A DNA stretch of 64,000 nucleotides, from contig JAMKCF010000019.1 in NCBI GenBank assembly GCA_023634235.1, positions 1,116,001-1,180,000 on the forward strand, given 5' to 3'. The notes beneath the pieces were generated by a model. The model had not been told where the DNA came from, searched no databases, and saw only the letters and a program-made list of their open reading frames with translations. The stretch comes from Pisaster brevispinus. Its lineage: Eukaryota; Echinodermata; Asteroidea; Forcipulatida; Asteriidae. This document shows, one piece after another, positions 36,152-49,643 of the stretch (positions within the stretch are counted from its first letter, which is position 1; every line of letters starts with the position of its first letter). The position numbers were made by a program, and so were the translations under genes.

Positions 36152-39100
36152 GCACAATTTTAATACCATTGTAAAGCCCGTTTCAAGGGCTCCCTCTCCC
36201 GTGAGTTTGGGGTCGCTGACGATTCTGTAGGCGAGGCGAGCGGCCTGGATGTTAGGCCTACCCCTAAGAAAAATTGAAAAAAAAAAAAAAAAAAAACCCA
36301 GAAGCAAGGTCGTGCCGGCAGGGGTCATGGCCCTAAATAAAAGTGCGGTGAATTTGGGAATAACTCCCGATCTAGGAGGGCTAGAGGGATGATTTTTTAG
36401 CCTGACTCTGCCTTAGGTATCCCTGCATCCGAAAATTAGACTTTTACGGCCGTTGCGGGCAGGCTTCACACCGGAAGAGACCAGCAAGCGGGGACATTCC
36501 GAAAGCCCCCCAAAACATCAACTTGATTTTGCTGTAAAAAGACACAAATACCAAATAAGGAGGGTCACATCACCTCTAGGTCAATATCGAATCTGCACAA
36601 TTTTAATACCACTGTAAAGCCCGTTTCAAGGGCTCCCTCTCCCGTGAGTTTGGGGTCGCTGACGATTCTGTAGGCGAGGCGATCGGCCTGGATGTTAGGC
36701 CCACCCCTTAGAGAAATAGGAAAACAAAAACCAGGGGTAATGGCTCAAAATAAAAGTGCGGTGATTTTGGGAATAAGTCCCGATCTAGGAGGGCTAGAGA
36801 GATGAATTTTTTACCTGACTCTGCCTTAGGTATCCCTGCATCCGAAAATTAGACTTTTACGGCCGTTGCGGGCAGGCTTCACACCGGAAAAGACCAGCAA
36901 GCGGGGACACTCCGAAAGCCCCGCAAAACATCAACGTGATTTTGCTGTAAAAAGACACAAATACAAAATAAGGAGGGTCACATCACCCCCAGGGCAATAT
37001 CGAATCTGCACAATTTTAATACCACTGTAAAGCCCGTTTCAAGGGCTCCCTCTCCCGTGAGTTTGGGGTTGCTGACGATTCTGTAGGCGAGGCGAGCGGC
37101 CTGGATGTTAGGCCCACCCCTTAGAGAAATAGGAAAACAAAAACCAGGGGTAATGGCCCAAAATAAAAGTGCGGTGAATTTGGGAATAAGTCCCGATCTA
37201 GGAGGGCTAGAGAGATGATTTTTTTACCTGACTCTGCCTTAGGTATCCCTGCATCCGAAAATTAGACTTTTACGGCCGTTGCGGGCAGGCTTCACACCGG
37301 AAAAGACCAGCAAGCGGGGACACTCCGAAAGCCCCGCAAAACATCAACGTGATTTTGCTGTAAAAAGACACAAATACAAAATAAGGAGGGTCACATCACC
37401 CCCAGGGCAATATCAAATCTGCACAATTTTAGTACCACTGTAAAGCCCGTTTCAAGGGCTCCCTCTCCCGTGAGTTTGGGGTCGCTGACGATTCTGTAGG
37501 CGAGGCGAGCGGCCTGGATGTTAGGCCTACCCCTAAGAAAAATTGAAAAAAAAAAAAAAAAAAAAAACTCAGAAGCAAGGTCGTGCCGGCAGGGGTCATG
37601 GCCCAAAATAAAAGTGCGGTGAATTTGACAATAACTCCCGATCTAGGAGGGCTAGAGGGATGATTTTTGGCCTGACTCTGCCTTAGGTATCCCTGCATCC
37701 GAAAATTAGACTTTTACGGCCGTTGCGGGCAGGCTTCACACCGGAAAAGACCAGGAAGCGGGGACACTCCGAAAGCCCCGCAAAACATCAACGTGATTTT
37801 GCTGTAAAAAGACACAAATACAAAATAAGGAGGGTCACATCACCCCCAGGGCAATATCGAATCTGCACAATTGTAGTACCACTGTAAAGCCCGTTTCAAG
37901 GGCTCCCTCTCCCGTGAGTTTGGGGTCGCTGACGATTCTGTAGGCGAGGCGAGCGGCCTGGATGTTAGGCCCACCCCTTAGAGAAATAGGAAAACAAAAA
38001 CCAGGGGTAATGGCCAAAAATAAAAGTGCGGTGACTTTGGGAATAAGTCCCGATCTAGGAGGGCTAGAGAGATAATTTTTTGGCCTGACTCTACCTTAGG
38101 TATCCTTGCATCCGAAAATTAGACTTTTAAGGCCGTTGCGGGCAGGCTTCACACCGGAAAAGACCAGCAAGCGGGGACACTCCGAAAGCCCCCCAAAACA
38201 TCAACTTGATTTTGCTGTAAAAAGACACAAATACAAAATAAGGAGGGTCACATCACCCCCAGGGCAAAATCGAATCTGCACAATTTTAGTACCACTGTAA
38301 AGCCCGTTTCAAGGGCTCCCTCTCCCGTGAGTTTGGGGTCGCTGACGATTCTGTAGGCGAGGCGAGCGGCCTGGATGTTAGGCCCACCCCTTAGAGAAAT
38401 AGGAAAACAAAAACCAGGGGTAATGGCTCAAAATAAAAGTGCGGTGATTTTGGGAATAAGTCCCGATCTAGGAGGGCTAGAGAGATGAATTTTTTACCTG
38501 ACTCTGCCTTAGGTATCCCTGCATCCGAAAATTAGACTTTTACGGCCGTTGCGGGCAGGCTTCACACCGGAAAAGACCAGCAAGCGGGGACACTCCGAAA
38601 GCCCCGCAAAACATCAACGTGATTTTGCTGTAAAAAGACACAAATACAAAATAAGGAGGGTCACATCACCCCCAGGGCAATATCGAATCTGCACAATTTT
38701 AATACCACTGTAAAGCCCGTTTCAAGGGCTCCCTCTCCCGTGAGTTTGGGGTTGCTGACGATTCTGTAGGCGAGGCGAGCGGCCTGGATGTTAGGCCCAC
38801 CCCTTAGAGAAATAGGAAAACAAAAACCAGGGGTAATGGCCCAAAATAAAAGTGCGGTGAATTTGGGAATAAGTCCCGATCTAGGAGGGCTAGAGAGATG
38901 ATTTTTTTACCTGACTCTGCCTTAGGTATCCCTGCATCCGAAAATTAGACTTTTACGGCCGTTGCGGGCAGGCTTCACACCGGAAAAGACCAGCAAGCGG
39001 GGACACTCCGAAAGCCCCGCAAAACATCAACGTGATTTTGCTGTAAAAAGACACAAATACAAAATAAGGAGGGTCACATCACCCCCAGGGCAATATCGAA

Positions 39101-39547
39101 TCTGCACAATTTTAGTACCACTGTAAAGCCCGTTTCAAGGGCTCCCTCTCCCGTGAGTTTGGGGTCGCTGACGATTCTGTAGGCGAGGCGAGCGGCCTGG
39201 ATGTTAGGCCTACCCCTAAGAAAAATTGAAAAAAAAAAAAAAAAAAAAAACTCAGAAGCAAGGTCGTGCCGGCAGGGGTCATGGCCCAAAATAAAAGTGC
39301 GGTGAATTTGACAATAACTCCCGATCTAGGAGGGCTAGAGGGATGATTTTTGGCCTGACTCTGCCTTAGGTATCCCTGCATCCGAAAATTAGACTTTTAC
39401 GGCCGTTGCGGGCAGGCTTCACACCGGAAAAGACCAGGAAGCGGGGACACTCCGAAAGCCCCGCAAAACATCAACGTGATTTTGCTGTAAAAAGACACAA
39501 ATACAAAATAAGGAGGGTCACATCACCCCAAGGGCAATATCGAATCT
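36152..39547 (+). repeat. Block with a 1,683-bp offset duplication
   Basis: Monomer starts are 36152 A, 36595 B, 37008 B, 37421 A, 37865 B, 38278 B, 38691 B and 39104 A. About 1.15 kb (roughly 36,692-37,844 and 38,375-39,527) is shared at an offset of 1,683 bp, equal to four monomers (B+B+A+B). Diagnostic shared variants are ATGGCTCAAAAT, GATGAATTTTTTACC, AACTCAGAAGC, GAATTTGACAATAAC, a missing T in GATGATTTTTGGCC, and GACCAGGAAGCG. Outside these limits the copies diverge at once. Confidence 0.9.
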
Positions 39548-42500
39548 GCACAATTTTAGTACTACTGTAAAGCCCGTTTCAAGGGCTCCCTCTCCCGTGA
39601 GTTTGGGGTCGCTGACGATTCTGTAGGCGAGGCGAGCGGCCTGGATGTTAGGCCCACCCCTTAGAGAATTAGGAAAACAAAAACCAGGGGTAATGGCCCA
39701 AAATAAAAGTGCGGTGATTTTGGGAATAAGTCCCGATCTAGGAGGGCTAGAGAGATGATTTTTTTACCTGACTCTGCCTTAGGTATCCCTGCATCCGAAA
39801 ATTAGACTTTTACGGCCGTTGCGGGCAGGCTTCACACCGGAAAAGACCAGCAAGCGGGGACACTCCGAAAGCCCCTCAAAACATCAACTTGATTTTGCTG
39901 TAAAAAGACACAAATACAAAATAAGGAGGGTCACATCACCCCCAGGGCAATATCGAATCTGCACAATTTTAGTACCACTGTAAAGCCCGTTTCAAGGGCT
40001 CCCTCTCCCGTGAGTTTGGGGTCGCTGACGATTCTGTAGGCGAGGCGAGCGGCCTGGATGTTAGGCCTACCCCTAAGAAAAATTGAAAAAAAAAAAACCC
40101 CCCAAAAAACCCAGAAGCAAGGTCGTGCCGGCAGGGGTCATGGCCCAAAATAAAAGTGCGGTGAATTTGGGAATAACTCCCGATCTAGGAGGGCTAGAGA
40201 GATGATTTTTTTACCTGACTCTGCCTTAGGTATCCCTGCATCCGAAAATTAGACTTTTACGGCCGTTGCGGGCAGGCTTCACACCGGAAAAGACCAGCAA
40301 GCGGGGACACTCCGAAAGCCCCCCAAAACATCAACTTGATTTTGCTGTAAAAAGACACAAATACAAAATAAGGAGGGTCACATCACCCCCAGGGCAATAT
40401 CGAATCTGCACAATTTTAGTACCACTGTAAAGCCCGTTTCAAGGGCTCCCTCTCCCGTGAGTTTGGGGTCGCTGACGATTCTGTAGGCGAGGCGAGCGGC
40501 CTGGATGTTAGGCCCACCCCTTAGAGAAATAGGAAAACAAAAACCAGGGGTAATGGCCCAAAATAAAAGTGCGGTGATTTTGGGAATAAGTCCCGATCTA
40601 GGAGGGCTAGAGGGATGATTTTTTGGCCTGACTCTGCCTTAGGTATCCCTGCATCCGAAAATTAGACTTTTACGGCCGTTGCGGGCAGGCTTCACACCGG
40701 AAAAGACCAGCAAGCGGGGACACTCCGAAAGCCCCGCAAAACATCAACTTGATTTTGCTGTAAAAAGACACAAATACAAAATAAGGAGGGTCACATCACC
40801 CCCAGGGCAATATCGAATCTGCACAATTTTAGTACCACTGTAAAGCCCGTTAAAAGGGCTCCCTCTCCCGTGAGTTTGGGGTTGCTGACGATTCTGTAGG
40901 CGAGGCGAGCGGTCTGGATGTTAGGCCTACCCCTAAGAAAAATTGAAAAAAAAAAAAAAAAAAAAAAAAACCCAGAAGCAAGGTCGTGCCGGCAGGGGTC
41001 ATGGCCCAAAATAAAAGTGCGGTGAATTTGGGAATAACTCCCGATCTAGGAGGGCTAGAGGGATGATTTTTTGGCCTGACTCTGCCTTAGGTATCCCTGC
41101 ATCCGAAAATTAGACTTTTACGGCCGTTGCGGGCAGGCTTCACACCGGAAAAGACCAGCAAGCGGGGACATTCCGAAAGCCCCGCAAAACATCAACGTGA
41201 TTTTGCTGTAAAAAGAAACAAATACAAAATAAGGAGGGTCACATCACCCCCAGGGCAAAATCGAATCTGCACAATTTTAGTACCACTGTAAAGCCCGTTT
41301 TAAGGGCTCCCGCTCCCGTGAGTTTGGGGTTGCTGACGATTCTGTAGGCGAGGCGAGCGGCCTGGATGTTAGGCCCACCCCTTAGAGAAATAGGAAAACA
41401 AAAAACAGGGGTAATGGCCCAAAATAAAAGTGCGGTGCTTTTGGGAATAAGTCCCGATCTAGGAGGACTAGAGAGATGATTTTTTTACCTGACTCTGCCT
41501 TAGGTATCCCTGCATCCAAAAATTAGACTTTTACGGCCGTTGCGGGCAGGCTTCACACCGGAAAAGACCAGCAAGCGGGGACACTCCGAAAGCCCCGCAA
41601 AACATCAACGTGATTTTGCTGTAAAAAGACACAAATACAAAATAAGGAGGGTCACATCACCCCCAGGGCAATATCGAATCTGCACAATTTTAGTACCACT
41701 GTAAAGCCCGTTTCAAGGGCTCCCTCTCCCGTGAGTTTGGGGTCGCTGACGATTCTGTAGGCGAGGCGAGCGGCCTGGATGTTAGGCCTACCCCTAAGAA
41801 AAATTGAAAAAAAAAAAAAAAAAAAAAAACTCAGAAGCAAGGTCGTGCCGGCAGGGGTCATGGCCCAAAATAAAAGTGCGGTGAATTTGACAATAACTCC
41901 CGATCTAGGAGGGCTAGAGGGATGATTTTTTGGCCTGACTCTGCCTTAGGTATCCCTGCATCCGAAAATTAGACTTTTACGGCCGTTGCGGGCAGGCTTC
42001 ACACCGGAAAAGACCAGCAAGCGGGGACACTCCGAAAGCCCCGCAAAACATCAACGTGATTTTGCTGTAAAAAGACACAAATACAAAATAAGGAGGGTCA
42101 CATCACCCCAAGGGCAATATCGAATCTGCACAATTTTAGTACTACTGTAAAGCCCGTTTCAAGGGCTCCCTCTCCCGTGAGTTTGGGGTCGCTGACGATT
42201 CTGTAGGCGAGGCGAGCGGCCTGGATGTTAGGCCTACCCCTAAGAAAAATTGAAAACCCCCCCCCCCAAAAAAAAACCCAGAAGCAAGGTCGTGCCGGCA
42301 GGGGTCATGGCCCAAAATAAAAGTGCGGTGAATTTGGGAATAACTCCCGATCTAGGAGGGCTAGAGGGATGATTTTTTGGCCTGACTCTGCCTTAGGTAT
42401 CCCTGCATCCGAAAATTAGACTTTTACGGCCGTTGCGGGCAGGCTTCACACCGGAAAAGACCAGCAAGCGGGGACACTCCGAAAGCCCCGCAAAACATCA

Positions 42501-45500
42501 ACGTGATTTTGCTGTAAAAAGACACAAATACAAAATAAGGAGGGTCACATCACCCCCAGGGCAATATTGAATCTGCACAATTTTAGTACCACTGTAAAGC
42601 CCGTTTCAAGGGCTCCCTCTCCCGTGAGTTTGGGGTCGCTGACGATTCTGTAGGCGAGGCGAGCGGCCTGGATGTTAGGCCCACCCCTTAGAGAAATAGG
42701 AAAACAAAAACCAGGGGTAATGGCCCAAAATAAAAGTGCGGTGATTTTGGGAATAAGTCCCGATCTAGGAGGGCTAGAGAGATGATTTTTTTACCTGACT
42801 CTGCCTTAGGTATCCCTGCATCCGAAAATTAGACTTTTACGGCCGTTGCGGGCAGGCTTCACACCGGAAAAGACCAGCAAGCGGGGACACTCCGAAAGCC
42901 CCGCAAAACATCAACTTGATTTTGCTGTAAAAAGACACAAATACAAAATAAGGAGGGTCACATCACCCCCAGGGCAATATCGAATCTGCACAATTTTAGT
43001 ACCACTGTAAAGCCCGTTTCAAGGGCTCCCTCTCCCGTGAGTTTGGGGTCGCTGACGATTCTGTAGGCGAGGCGAGCGGCCTGGATGTTAGGCCCACCCC
43101 TTAGAGAAATAGGAAAACAAAAACCAGGGGTAATGGCCCAAAATAAAAGTGCGGTGATTTTGGGAATAAGTCCCGATCTAGGAGGGCTAGAGAGATGATT
43201 TTTTTTACCTGACTCTGCCTTAGGTATCCCTGCATCCGAAAATTAGACTTTTACGGCCGTTGCGGGCAGGCTTCACACCGGAAAAGACCAGCAAGCGGGG
43301 ACACTCCGAAAGCCCCCCAAAACATCAACTTGATTTTGCTGTAAAAAGACACAAATACAAAATAAGGAGGGTCACATCACCCCCAGGGCAAAATCGAATC
43401 TGCACAATTTTAGTACCACTGTAAAGCCCGTTTAAAGGGCTCCCTCTCCCGTGAGTTTGGGGTTGCTGACGATTCTGTAGGCGAGGCGAGCGGCCTGGAT
43501 GTTAGGCCCACCCCTAAGAAAAATTGAAAAAAAACAAAAACAAAAACAAAACCCAGAAGCAAGGTCGTGCCGGCAGGGGTCATGGCCCAAAATAAAAGTG
43601 CGGTGAATTTGGGAATAACTCCCGATCTAGGAGGGCTAGAGGGATGATTTTTTGGCCTGACTCTGCCTTAGGTATCCCTGCATCCGAAAATTAGACTTTT
43701 ACGGCCGTTGCGGGCAGGCTTCACACCGGAAAAGACCAGCAAGCGGGGACACTCCGAAAGCCCCGCAAAACATCAACTTGATTTTGCTGTAAAAAGACAC
43801 AAATACAAAATAAGGAGGGTCACATCACCCCCAGGGCAATATCGAATCTGCACAATTTTAGTACCACTGTAAAGCCCGTTAAAAGGGCTCCCTCTCCCGT
43901 GAGTTTGGGGTTGCTGACGATTCTGTAGGCGAGGCGAGCGGCCTGGATGTTAGGCCCACCCCTTAGAGAAATAGGAAAACAAAAACCAGGGGTAATGGCC
44001 CAAAATAAAAGTGCGGTGATTTTGGGAATAAGTCCCGATCTAGGAGGGCTAGAGAGATGATTTTTTTACCTGACTCTGCCTTAGGTATCCCTGCATCCGA
44101 AAATTAGACTTTTACGGCCGTTGCGGGCAGGCTTCATACCGGAAAAGACCAGCAAGCGGGGACACTCCGAAAGCCCCCCAAAACATCAACTTGATTTTGC
44201 TGTAAAAAGACACAAATACAAAATAAGGAGGGTCACATCACCCCCAGGGCAATATCGAATCTGCACAATTTTAGTACCACTGTAAAGCCCGTTTCAAGGG
44301 TTCCCTCTCCCGTGAGTTTGGACTTGCTGACGATTCTGTAGGCGAGGCGAGCGGCCTGGATGTTAGGCCCACCCATTAGAGAAATAGGAAAACAAAAACC
44401 AGGGGTAATGGCCCAAAATAAAAGTGCGGTGATTTTGGGAATAAGTCCCGATCTAGGAGGGCTAGAGAGATGATTTTTTTAACTGACTCTGCCTTAGGTA
44501 TCCCTGCATCCGAAAATTAGACTTTTACGGCCGTTGCGGGCAGGCTTCACACCGGAAAAGACCAGCAAGCGGGGACACTCAGAAAGCCCCCAAAAACATC
44601 AACTTGATTTTGCTGTAAAAAGACACAAATACAAAATAAGGAGGGTCACATCACCCCCAGGGCAATATTGAATCTGCACAATTTTAGTACCACTGTAAAG
44701 CCCGTTTCAAGGGCTCCCTCTCCCGTGAGTTTGGGATTGCTGACGATTCTGTAGGCGAGGCGAGCGGCCTGGATGTTAGGCCTACCCCTAAGAAAAATTG
44801 AAAAAAAAAAAAAAAAAAAAAAAACAGAAGCAAGGTCGTGCCGGCAGGGGTCATGGCCCAAAATAAAAGTGCGGTGAATTTGGGAATAACTCCCGATCTA
44901 GGAGGGCTAGAGGGATGATTTTTTGGCCTGACTCTGCCTTAGGTATCCCTGCATCCGAAAATTAGACTTTTACGGCCGTTGCGGGCAGGCTTCACACCGG
45001 AAAAGACCAGCAAGCGGGGACACTCCAAAAGCCCCGCAAAACATCAACGTGATTTTGCTGTAAAAAGACACACATACAAAATAAGGAGGGTCACATCACC
45101 CCCAGGGCAATATCGAATCTGCACAATTTTAGTACCACTGTAAAGCCCGTTTCAAGGGCTCCCTCTCCCGTGAGTTTGGGGTCGCTGACGATTCTGTAGG
45201 CGAGGCGAGCGGCCTGGATGTTAGGCCTACCCCTAAGAAAAATTGAAAAAAAAAAAAAAAAAAAAAAACCCAGAAGCAAGGTCGTGCCAGCAGGGGTCAT
45301 GGCCCAAAATAAAAGTGCGGTGATTTTGGGAATAACTCCCGATCTAGAAGGGCTAGAGGGATGATTTTTTGGCCTGACTCTGCCTTAGGTATCCCTGCAT
45401 CCGAAAATTAGATTTTTACGGCCGTTGCGGGCAGGCTTCACACCGGAAAAGACCAGCAAGCGGGGACACTCCGAAAGCCCCGCAAAACATCAACGTGATT

Positions 45501-45979
45501 TTGCTGTAAAAAGACACAAATACAAAATAAGGAGGGTCACATCACCCCCAGGGCAATATCGAATCTGCACAATTTTAGTACCACTGTAAAACCCGTTTCA
45601 AGGGCTCCCTCTCCCGTGAGTTTGGGGTCGCTGACGATTCTGTAGGCGAGGCGAGCGGCCTGGATGTTAGGCCCACCCCTTAAAGAAATAGGAAAACAAA
45701 AACCAGGGGTAATGGCCCAAAATAAAAGTGCGTTGATTTTGGGAATAAGTCCCGATCTAGGAGGGCTAGAGAGATGATTTTTTTACCTGACTCTGCCTTA
45801 GGTATCCCTGCATCCGAAAACTAGACTTTTACGGCCGTTGCGGGCAAGCTTCACACCGGAAAAGACCAGCAAGCGGGGACACTCCGAAAGCCCCCCAAAA
45901 CATCAACTTGATTTTGCTGTAAAAAGACACAATAACAAAATAAGGAGGGTCACATCACCCCCAGGGCAATATCGAATCT
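39548..45979 (+). repeat. A-B dimer-dominated block
   Basis: Monomer starts are 39548 B, 39961 A, 40408 B, 40821 A, 41269 B, 41682 A, 42128 A, 42575 B, 42988 B, 43402 A, 43850 B, 44263 B, 44676 A, 45121 A and 45567 B. The variants CACCCCAAGGG and TACTACTG occur at 39527-39564 and again 2,580 bp later. The A unit starting at 41682 carries GAATTTGACAATAAC and AACTCAGAAGC from the block to the left. The A units at 39961 and 42128 have C runs inside the A tract. Confidence 0.9.
42257..42267 (+). repeat. C11 run inside the A tract
   Basis: The tract reads TTGAAAA, then 11 C, then 9 A, then CCCAG. A related case is C6 at 40098-40103 in the A unit starting at 39961. Such long pure C runs occur nowhere else within A tracts and are unlike the usual single C, CC or CG interruptions. 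Confidence 0.88.
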
Positions 45980-46425
45980 GCACAATTTTAGTACCACTGT
46001 AAAGCCCGTTTCAAGGGCTCCCTCTCCCGTGAGTTTGGGGTCGCTGACGATTCTGTAGGCGAGGCGAGCGGCCTGGATGTTAGGCCTACCCCTAAGAAAA
46101 ATTGAAAAAAAAAACAAAAAAAAAAAACCCAGAAGCAAGGTCGTGCCGGCAGGGGTCATGGCCCAAAATAAAAGTGCGGTGAATTTGGGAATAACTCCCG
46201 ATCTAGGAGGGCTAGAGGGATGATTTTTTGGCCTGACTCTGCCTTAGGTATCCCTGCATCCGAAAATTAGACTTTTACGGCCGTTGCGGGCAGGCTTCAC
46301 ACCGGAAAAGACCAGCAAGCGGGGACACTCCGAAAGCCCCGCAAAACATCAACGTGATTTTGCTGTAAAAAGACACAAATACAAAATAAGGAGGGTCACA
46401 TCACCCCCAGGGCAATATCGAATCT

Positions 46426-47253
46426 GCACAATTTTAGTACCACTGTAAAGCCCGTTTCAAGGGCTCCCTCTCCCGTGAGTTTGGGGTCGCTGACGATTCT
46501 GTAGGCGAGGCGAGCGGCCTGGATGTTAGGCCCACCCCTTAGAGAAATAGGAAAACAAAAACCAGGGGTAATGGCCCAAAATAAAAGTGCGGTGATTTTG
46601 GGAATAAGTCCCGATCTAGGAGGGCAAGAGAGATGATTTTTTTTACCTGACTCTGCCTTAGGTATCCCTGCATCCGAAAATTAGACTTTTACGGCCGTTG
46701 CGGGCAGGCTTCACACCGGAAAAGACCAGCAAGCGGGGACACTCCGAAAGCCCCGCAAAACATCAACGTGATTTTGCTGTAAAAAGACACAAATACAAAA
46801 TAAGGAGGGTCACATCACCCCCAGGGCAATATCGAATCTGCACAATTTTAGTACCACTGTAAAGCCCGTTTCAAGGGCTCCCTCTCCCGTGAGTTTGGGG
46901 TCGCTGACGATTCTGTAGGCGAGGCGAGCGGCCTGGATGTTAGGCCCACCCCTTAGAGAAATAGGAAAACAAAAACCAGGGGTAATGGCCCAAAATAAAA
47001 GTGCGGTGATTTTGGGAATAAGTCCCGATCTAGGAGGGCAAGAGAGATGATTTTTTTTACCTGACTCTGCCTTAGGTATCCCTGCATCCGAAAATTAGAC
47101 TTTTACGGCCGTTGCGGGCAGGCTTCACACCGGAAAAGACCAGCAAGCGGGGACACTCCGAAAGCCCCCCAAAACATCAACTTGATTTTGCTGTAAAAAG
47201 ACACAATAACAAAATAAGGAGGGTCACATCACCCCCAGGGCAATATCGAATCT
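46426..47253 (+). repeat. Duplicated 414-bp B monomer pair
   Basis: The B units at 46426 and 46840 share two private variants not seen elsewhere in the window, AGGGCAAGAGAG for AGGGCTAGAGAG (46621 and 47035) and one extra T in GATTTTTTTTACC. Both units are 414 bp instead of 413. Their offset of exactly 414 bp indicates duplication of a single monomer, which is how an A-B dimer becomes an A-B-B trimer. Confidence 0.9.
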
Positions 47254-49643
47254 GCACAATTTTAGTACCACTGTAAAGCCCGTTTCAAGGGCTCCCTCTC
47301 CCGTGAGTTTGGGGTCGCTGACGATTCTGTAGGCGAGGCGAGCGGCCTGGATGTTAGGCCTACCCCTAAGAAAAATTGAAAAAAAAACAAAAAAAAAAAA
47401 ACCCAGAAGCAAGGTCGTGCCGGCAGGGGTCATGGCCCAAAATAAAAGTGCGGTGAATTTGGGAATAACTCCCGATCTAGGAGGGCTAGAGGGATGATTT
47501 TTTGGCCTGACTCTGCCTTAGGTATCCCTGCATCCGAAAATTAGACTTTTACGGCCGTTGCGGGCATGCTTCACACCGGAAAAGACCAGCAAGCGGGGAC
47601 ACTCCGAAAGCCCCGCAAAACATCAACGTGATTTTGCTGTAAAAAGACACAAATACAAAATAAGGCGGGTCACATCACCCCCAGGGCAATATCGAATCTG
47701 CACAATTTTAGTACCACTGTAAAGCCCGTTTCAAGGGCTCCCTCTCCCGTGAGTTTGGGGTCGCTGACGATTCTGTAGGCGAGGCGAGCGGCCTGGATGT
47801 TAGGCCCACCCCTTAGAGAAATAGGAAAACAAAAACCAGGGGTAATGGCCCAAAATAAAAGTGCGGTGATTTTTGGAATAACTCCCGATCTAGGAGGGCT
47901 AGAGAGATGATTTTTTTACCTGACTCTGCCTTAGGTATCCCTGCATCCGAAAACTAGACTTTTACGGCCGTTGCGGGCAGGCTTCACACCGGAAAAGACC
48001 AGCAAGCGGGGACACTCCGAAAGCCCCCCAAAACATCAACTTGATTTTGCTGTAAAAAGACACAATAACAAAATAAGGAGGGTCACATCACCCCCAGGGC
48101 AATATCGAATCTGCACAATTTTAGTACCACTGTAAAGCCCGTTTCAAGGGCTCCCTCTCCCGTGAGTTTGGGGTCGCTGACGATTCTGTAGGCGAGGCGA
48201 GCGGCCTGGATGTTAGGCCTACCCCTTATAGAAATAGGAAAACAAAAACCAGGGGTAATGGCCCAAAATAAAAGTGCGTTGATTTTGGGAATAAGTCCCG
48301 ATCTAGGAGGGCTAGAGAGATGATTTTTTTACCTGACTCTGCCTTAGGTATCCCTGCATCCGAAAACTAGACTTTTACGGCCGTTGCGGGCAAGCTTCAC
48401 ACCGGAAAAGACCAGCAAGCGGGGACACTCCGAAAGCCCCCCAAAACATCAACTTGATTTTGCTGTAAAAAGACACAATAACAAAATAAGGAGGGTCACA
48501 TCACCCCCAGGGCAATATCGAATCTGCACAATTTTAGTACCACTGTAAAGCCCGTTTCAAGGGCTCCCTCTCCCGTGAGTTTGGGGTCGCTGACGATTCT
48601 GTAGGCGAGGCGAGCGGCCTGGATGTTAGGCCTACCCCTAAGAAAAATTGAAAAAAAAAACAAAAAAAAAAACCCAGAAGCAAGGTCGTGCCGGCAGGGG
48701 TCATGGCCCAAAATAAAAGTGCGGTGAATTTGGGAATAACTCCCGATCTAGGAGGGCTAGAGGGATGATTTTTTGGCCTGACTCTGCCTTAGGTATCCCT
48801 GCATCCGAAAATTAGACTTTTACGGCCGTTGCGGGCAGGCTTCACACCGGAAAAGACCAGCAAGCGGGGACACTCCGAAAGCCCCGCAAAACATCAACGT
48901 GATTTTGCTGTAAAAAGACACAAATACAAAATAAGGAGGGTCACATCACCCCCAGGGCAATATCGAATCTGCACAATTTTAGTACCACTGTAAAGCCCGT
49001 TTCAAGGGCTCCCTCTCCCGTGAGTTTGGGGTCGCTGACGATTCTGTAGGCGAGGCGAGCGGCCTGGATGTTAGGCCCACCCCTTAGAGAAATAGGAAAA
49101 CAAAAACCAGGGGTAATGGCCCAAAATAAAAGTGCGGTGATTTTGGGAATAACTCCCGATCTAGGAGGGCTAGAGAGATGATTTTTTTACCTGACTCTGC
49201 CTTAGGTATCCCTGCATCCGAAAACTAGACTTTTACGGCCGTTGCGGGCAGGCTTCACACCGGAAAAGACCAGCAAGCGGGGACACTCCGAAAGCCCCCC
49301 AAAACATCAACTTGATTTTGCTGTAAAAAGACACAATAACAAAATAAGGAGGGTCACATCACCCCCAGGGCAATATCGAATCTGCACAATTTTAGTACCA
49401 CTGTAAAGCCCGTTTCAAGGGCTCCCTCTCCCGTGAGTTTGGGGTCGCTGACGATTCTGTAGGCGAGGCGAGCGGCCTGGATGTTAGGCCCACCCCTTAG
49501 AGAAATAGGAAAACAAAAACCAGGGGTAATGGCCCAAAATAAAAGTGCGGTGATTTTGGGAATAACTCCCGATCTAGGAGGGCTAGAGAGATGATTTTTT
49601 TACCTGACTCTGCCTTAGGTATCCCTGCATCCGAAAACTAGAC
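47100..49643 (+). repeat. 2,544-bp double-trimer duplication, copy 1
   Basis: Two A-B-B trimers are duplicated as a block. Markers GGGCATGCTTC (47562), AATAAGGCGGGTC (47664), GATTTTTGGAATAAC, ACCCCTTATAGAAATAGG (48221), GTGCGTTGATTTTG and GGGCAAGCTTC all recur exactly 2,544 bp downstream. Adjacent trimers inside the block differ at these sites, so the amplified unit was the hexamer and not the trimer. The left limit is placed where AAAATTAGAC and AAAACTAGAC differ between copies. Confidence 0.92.
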
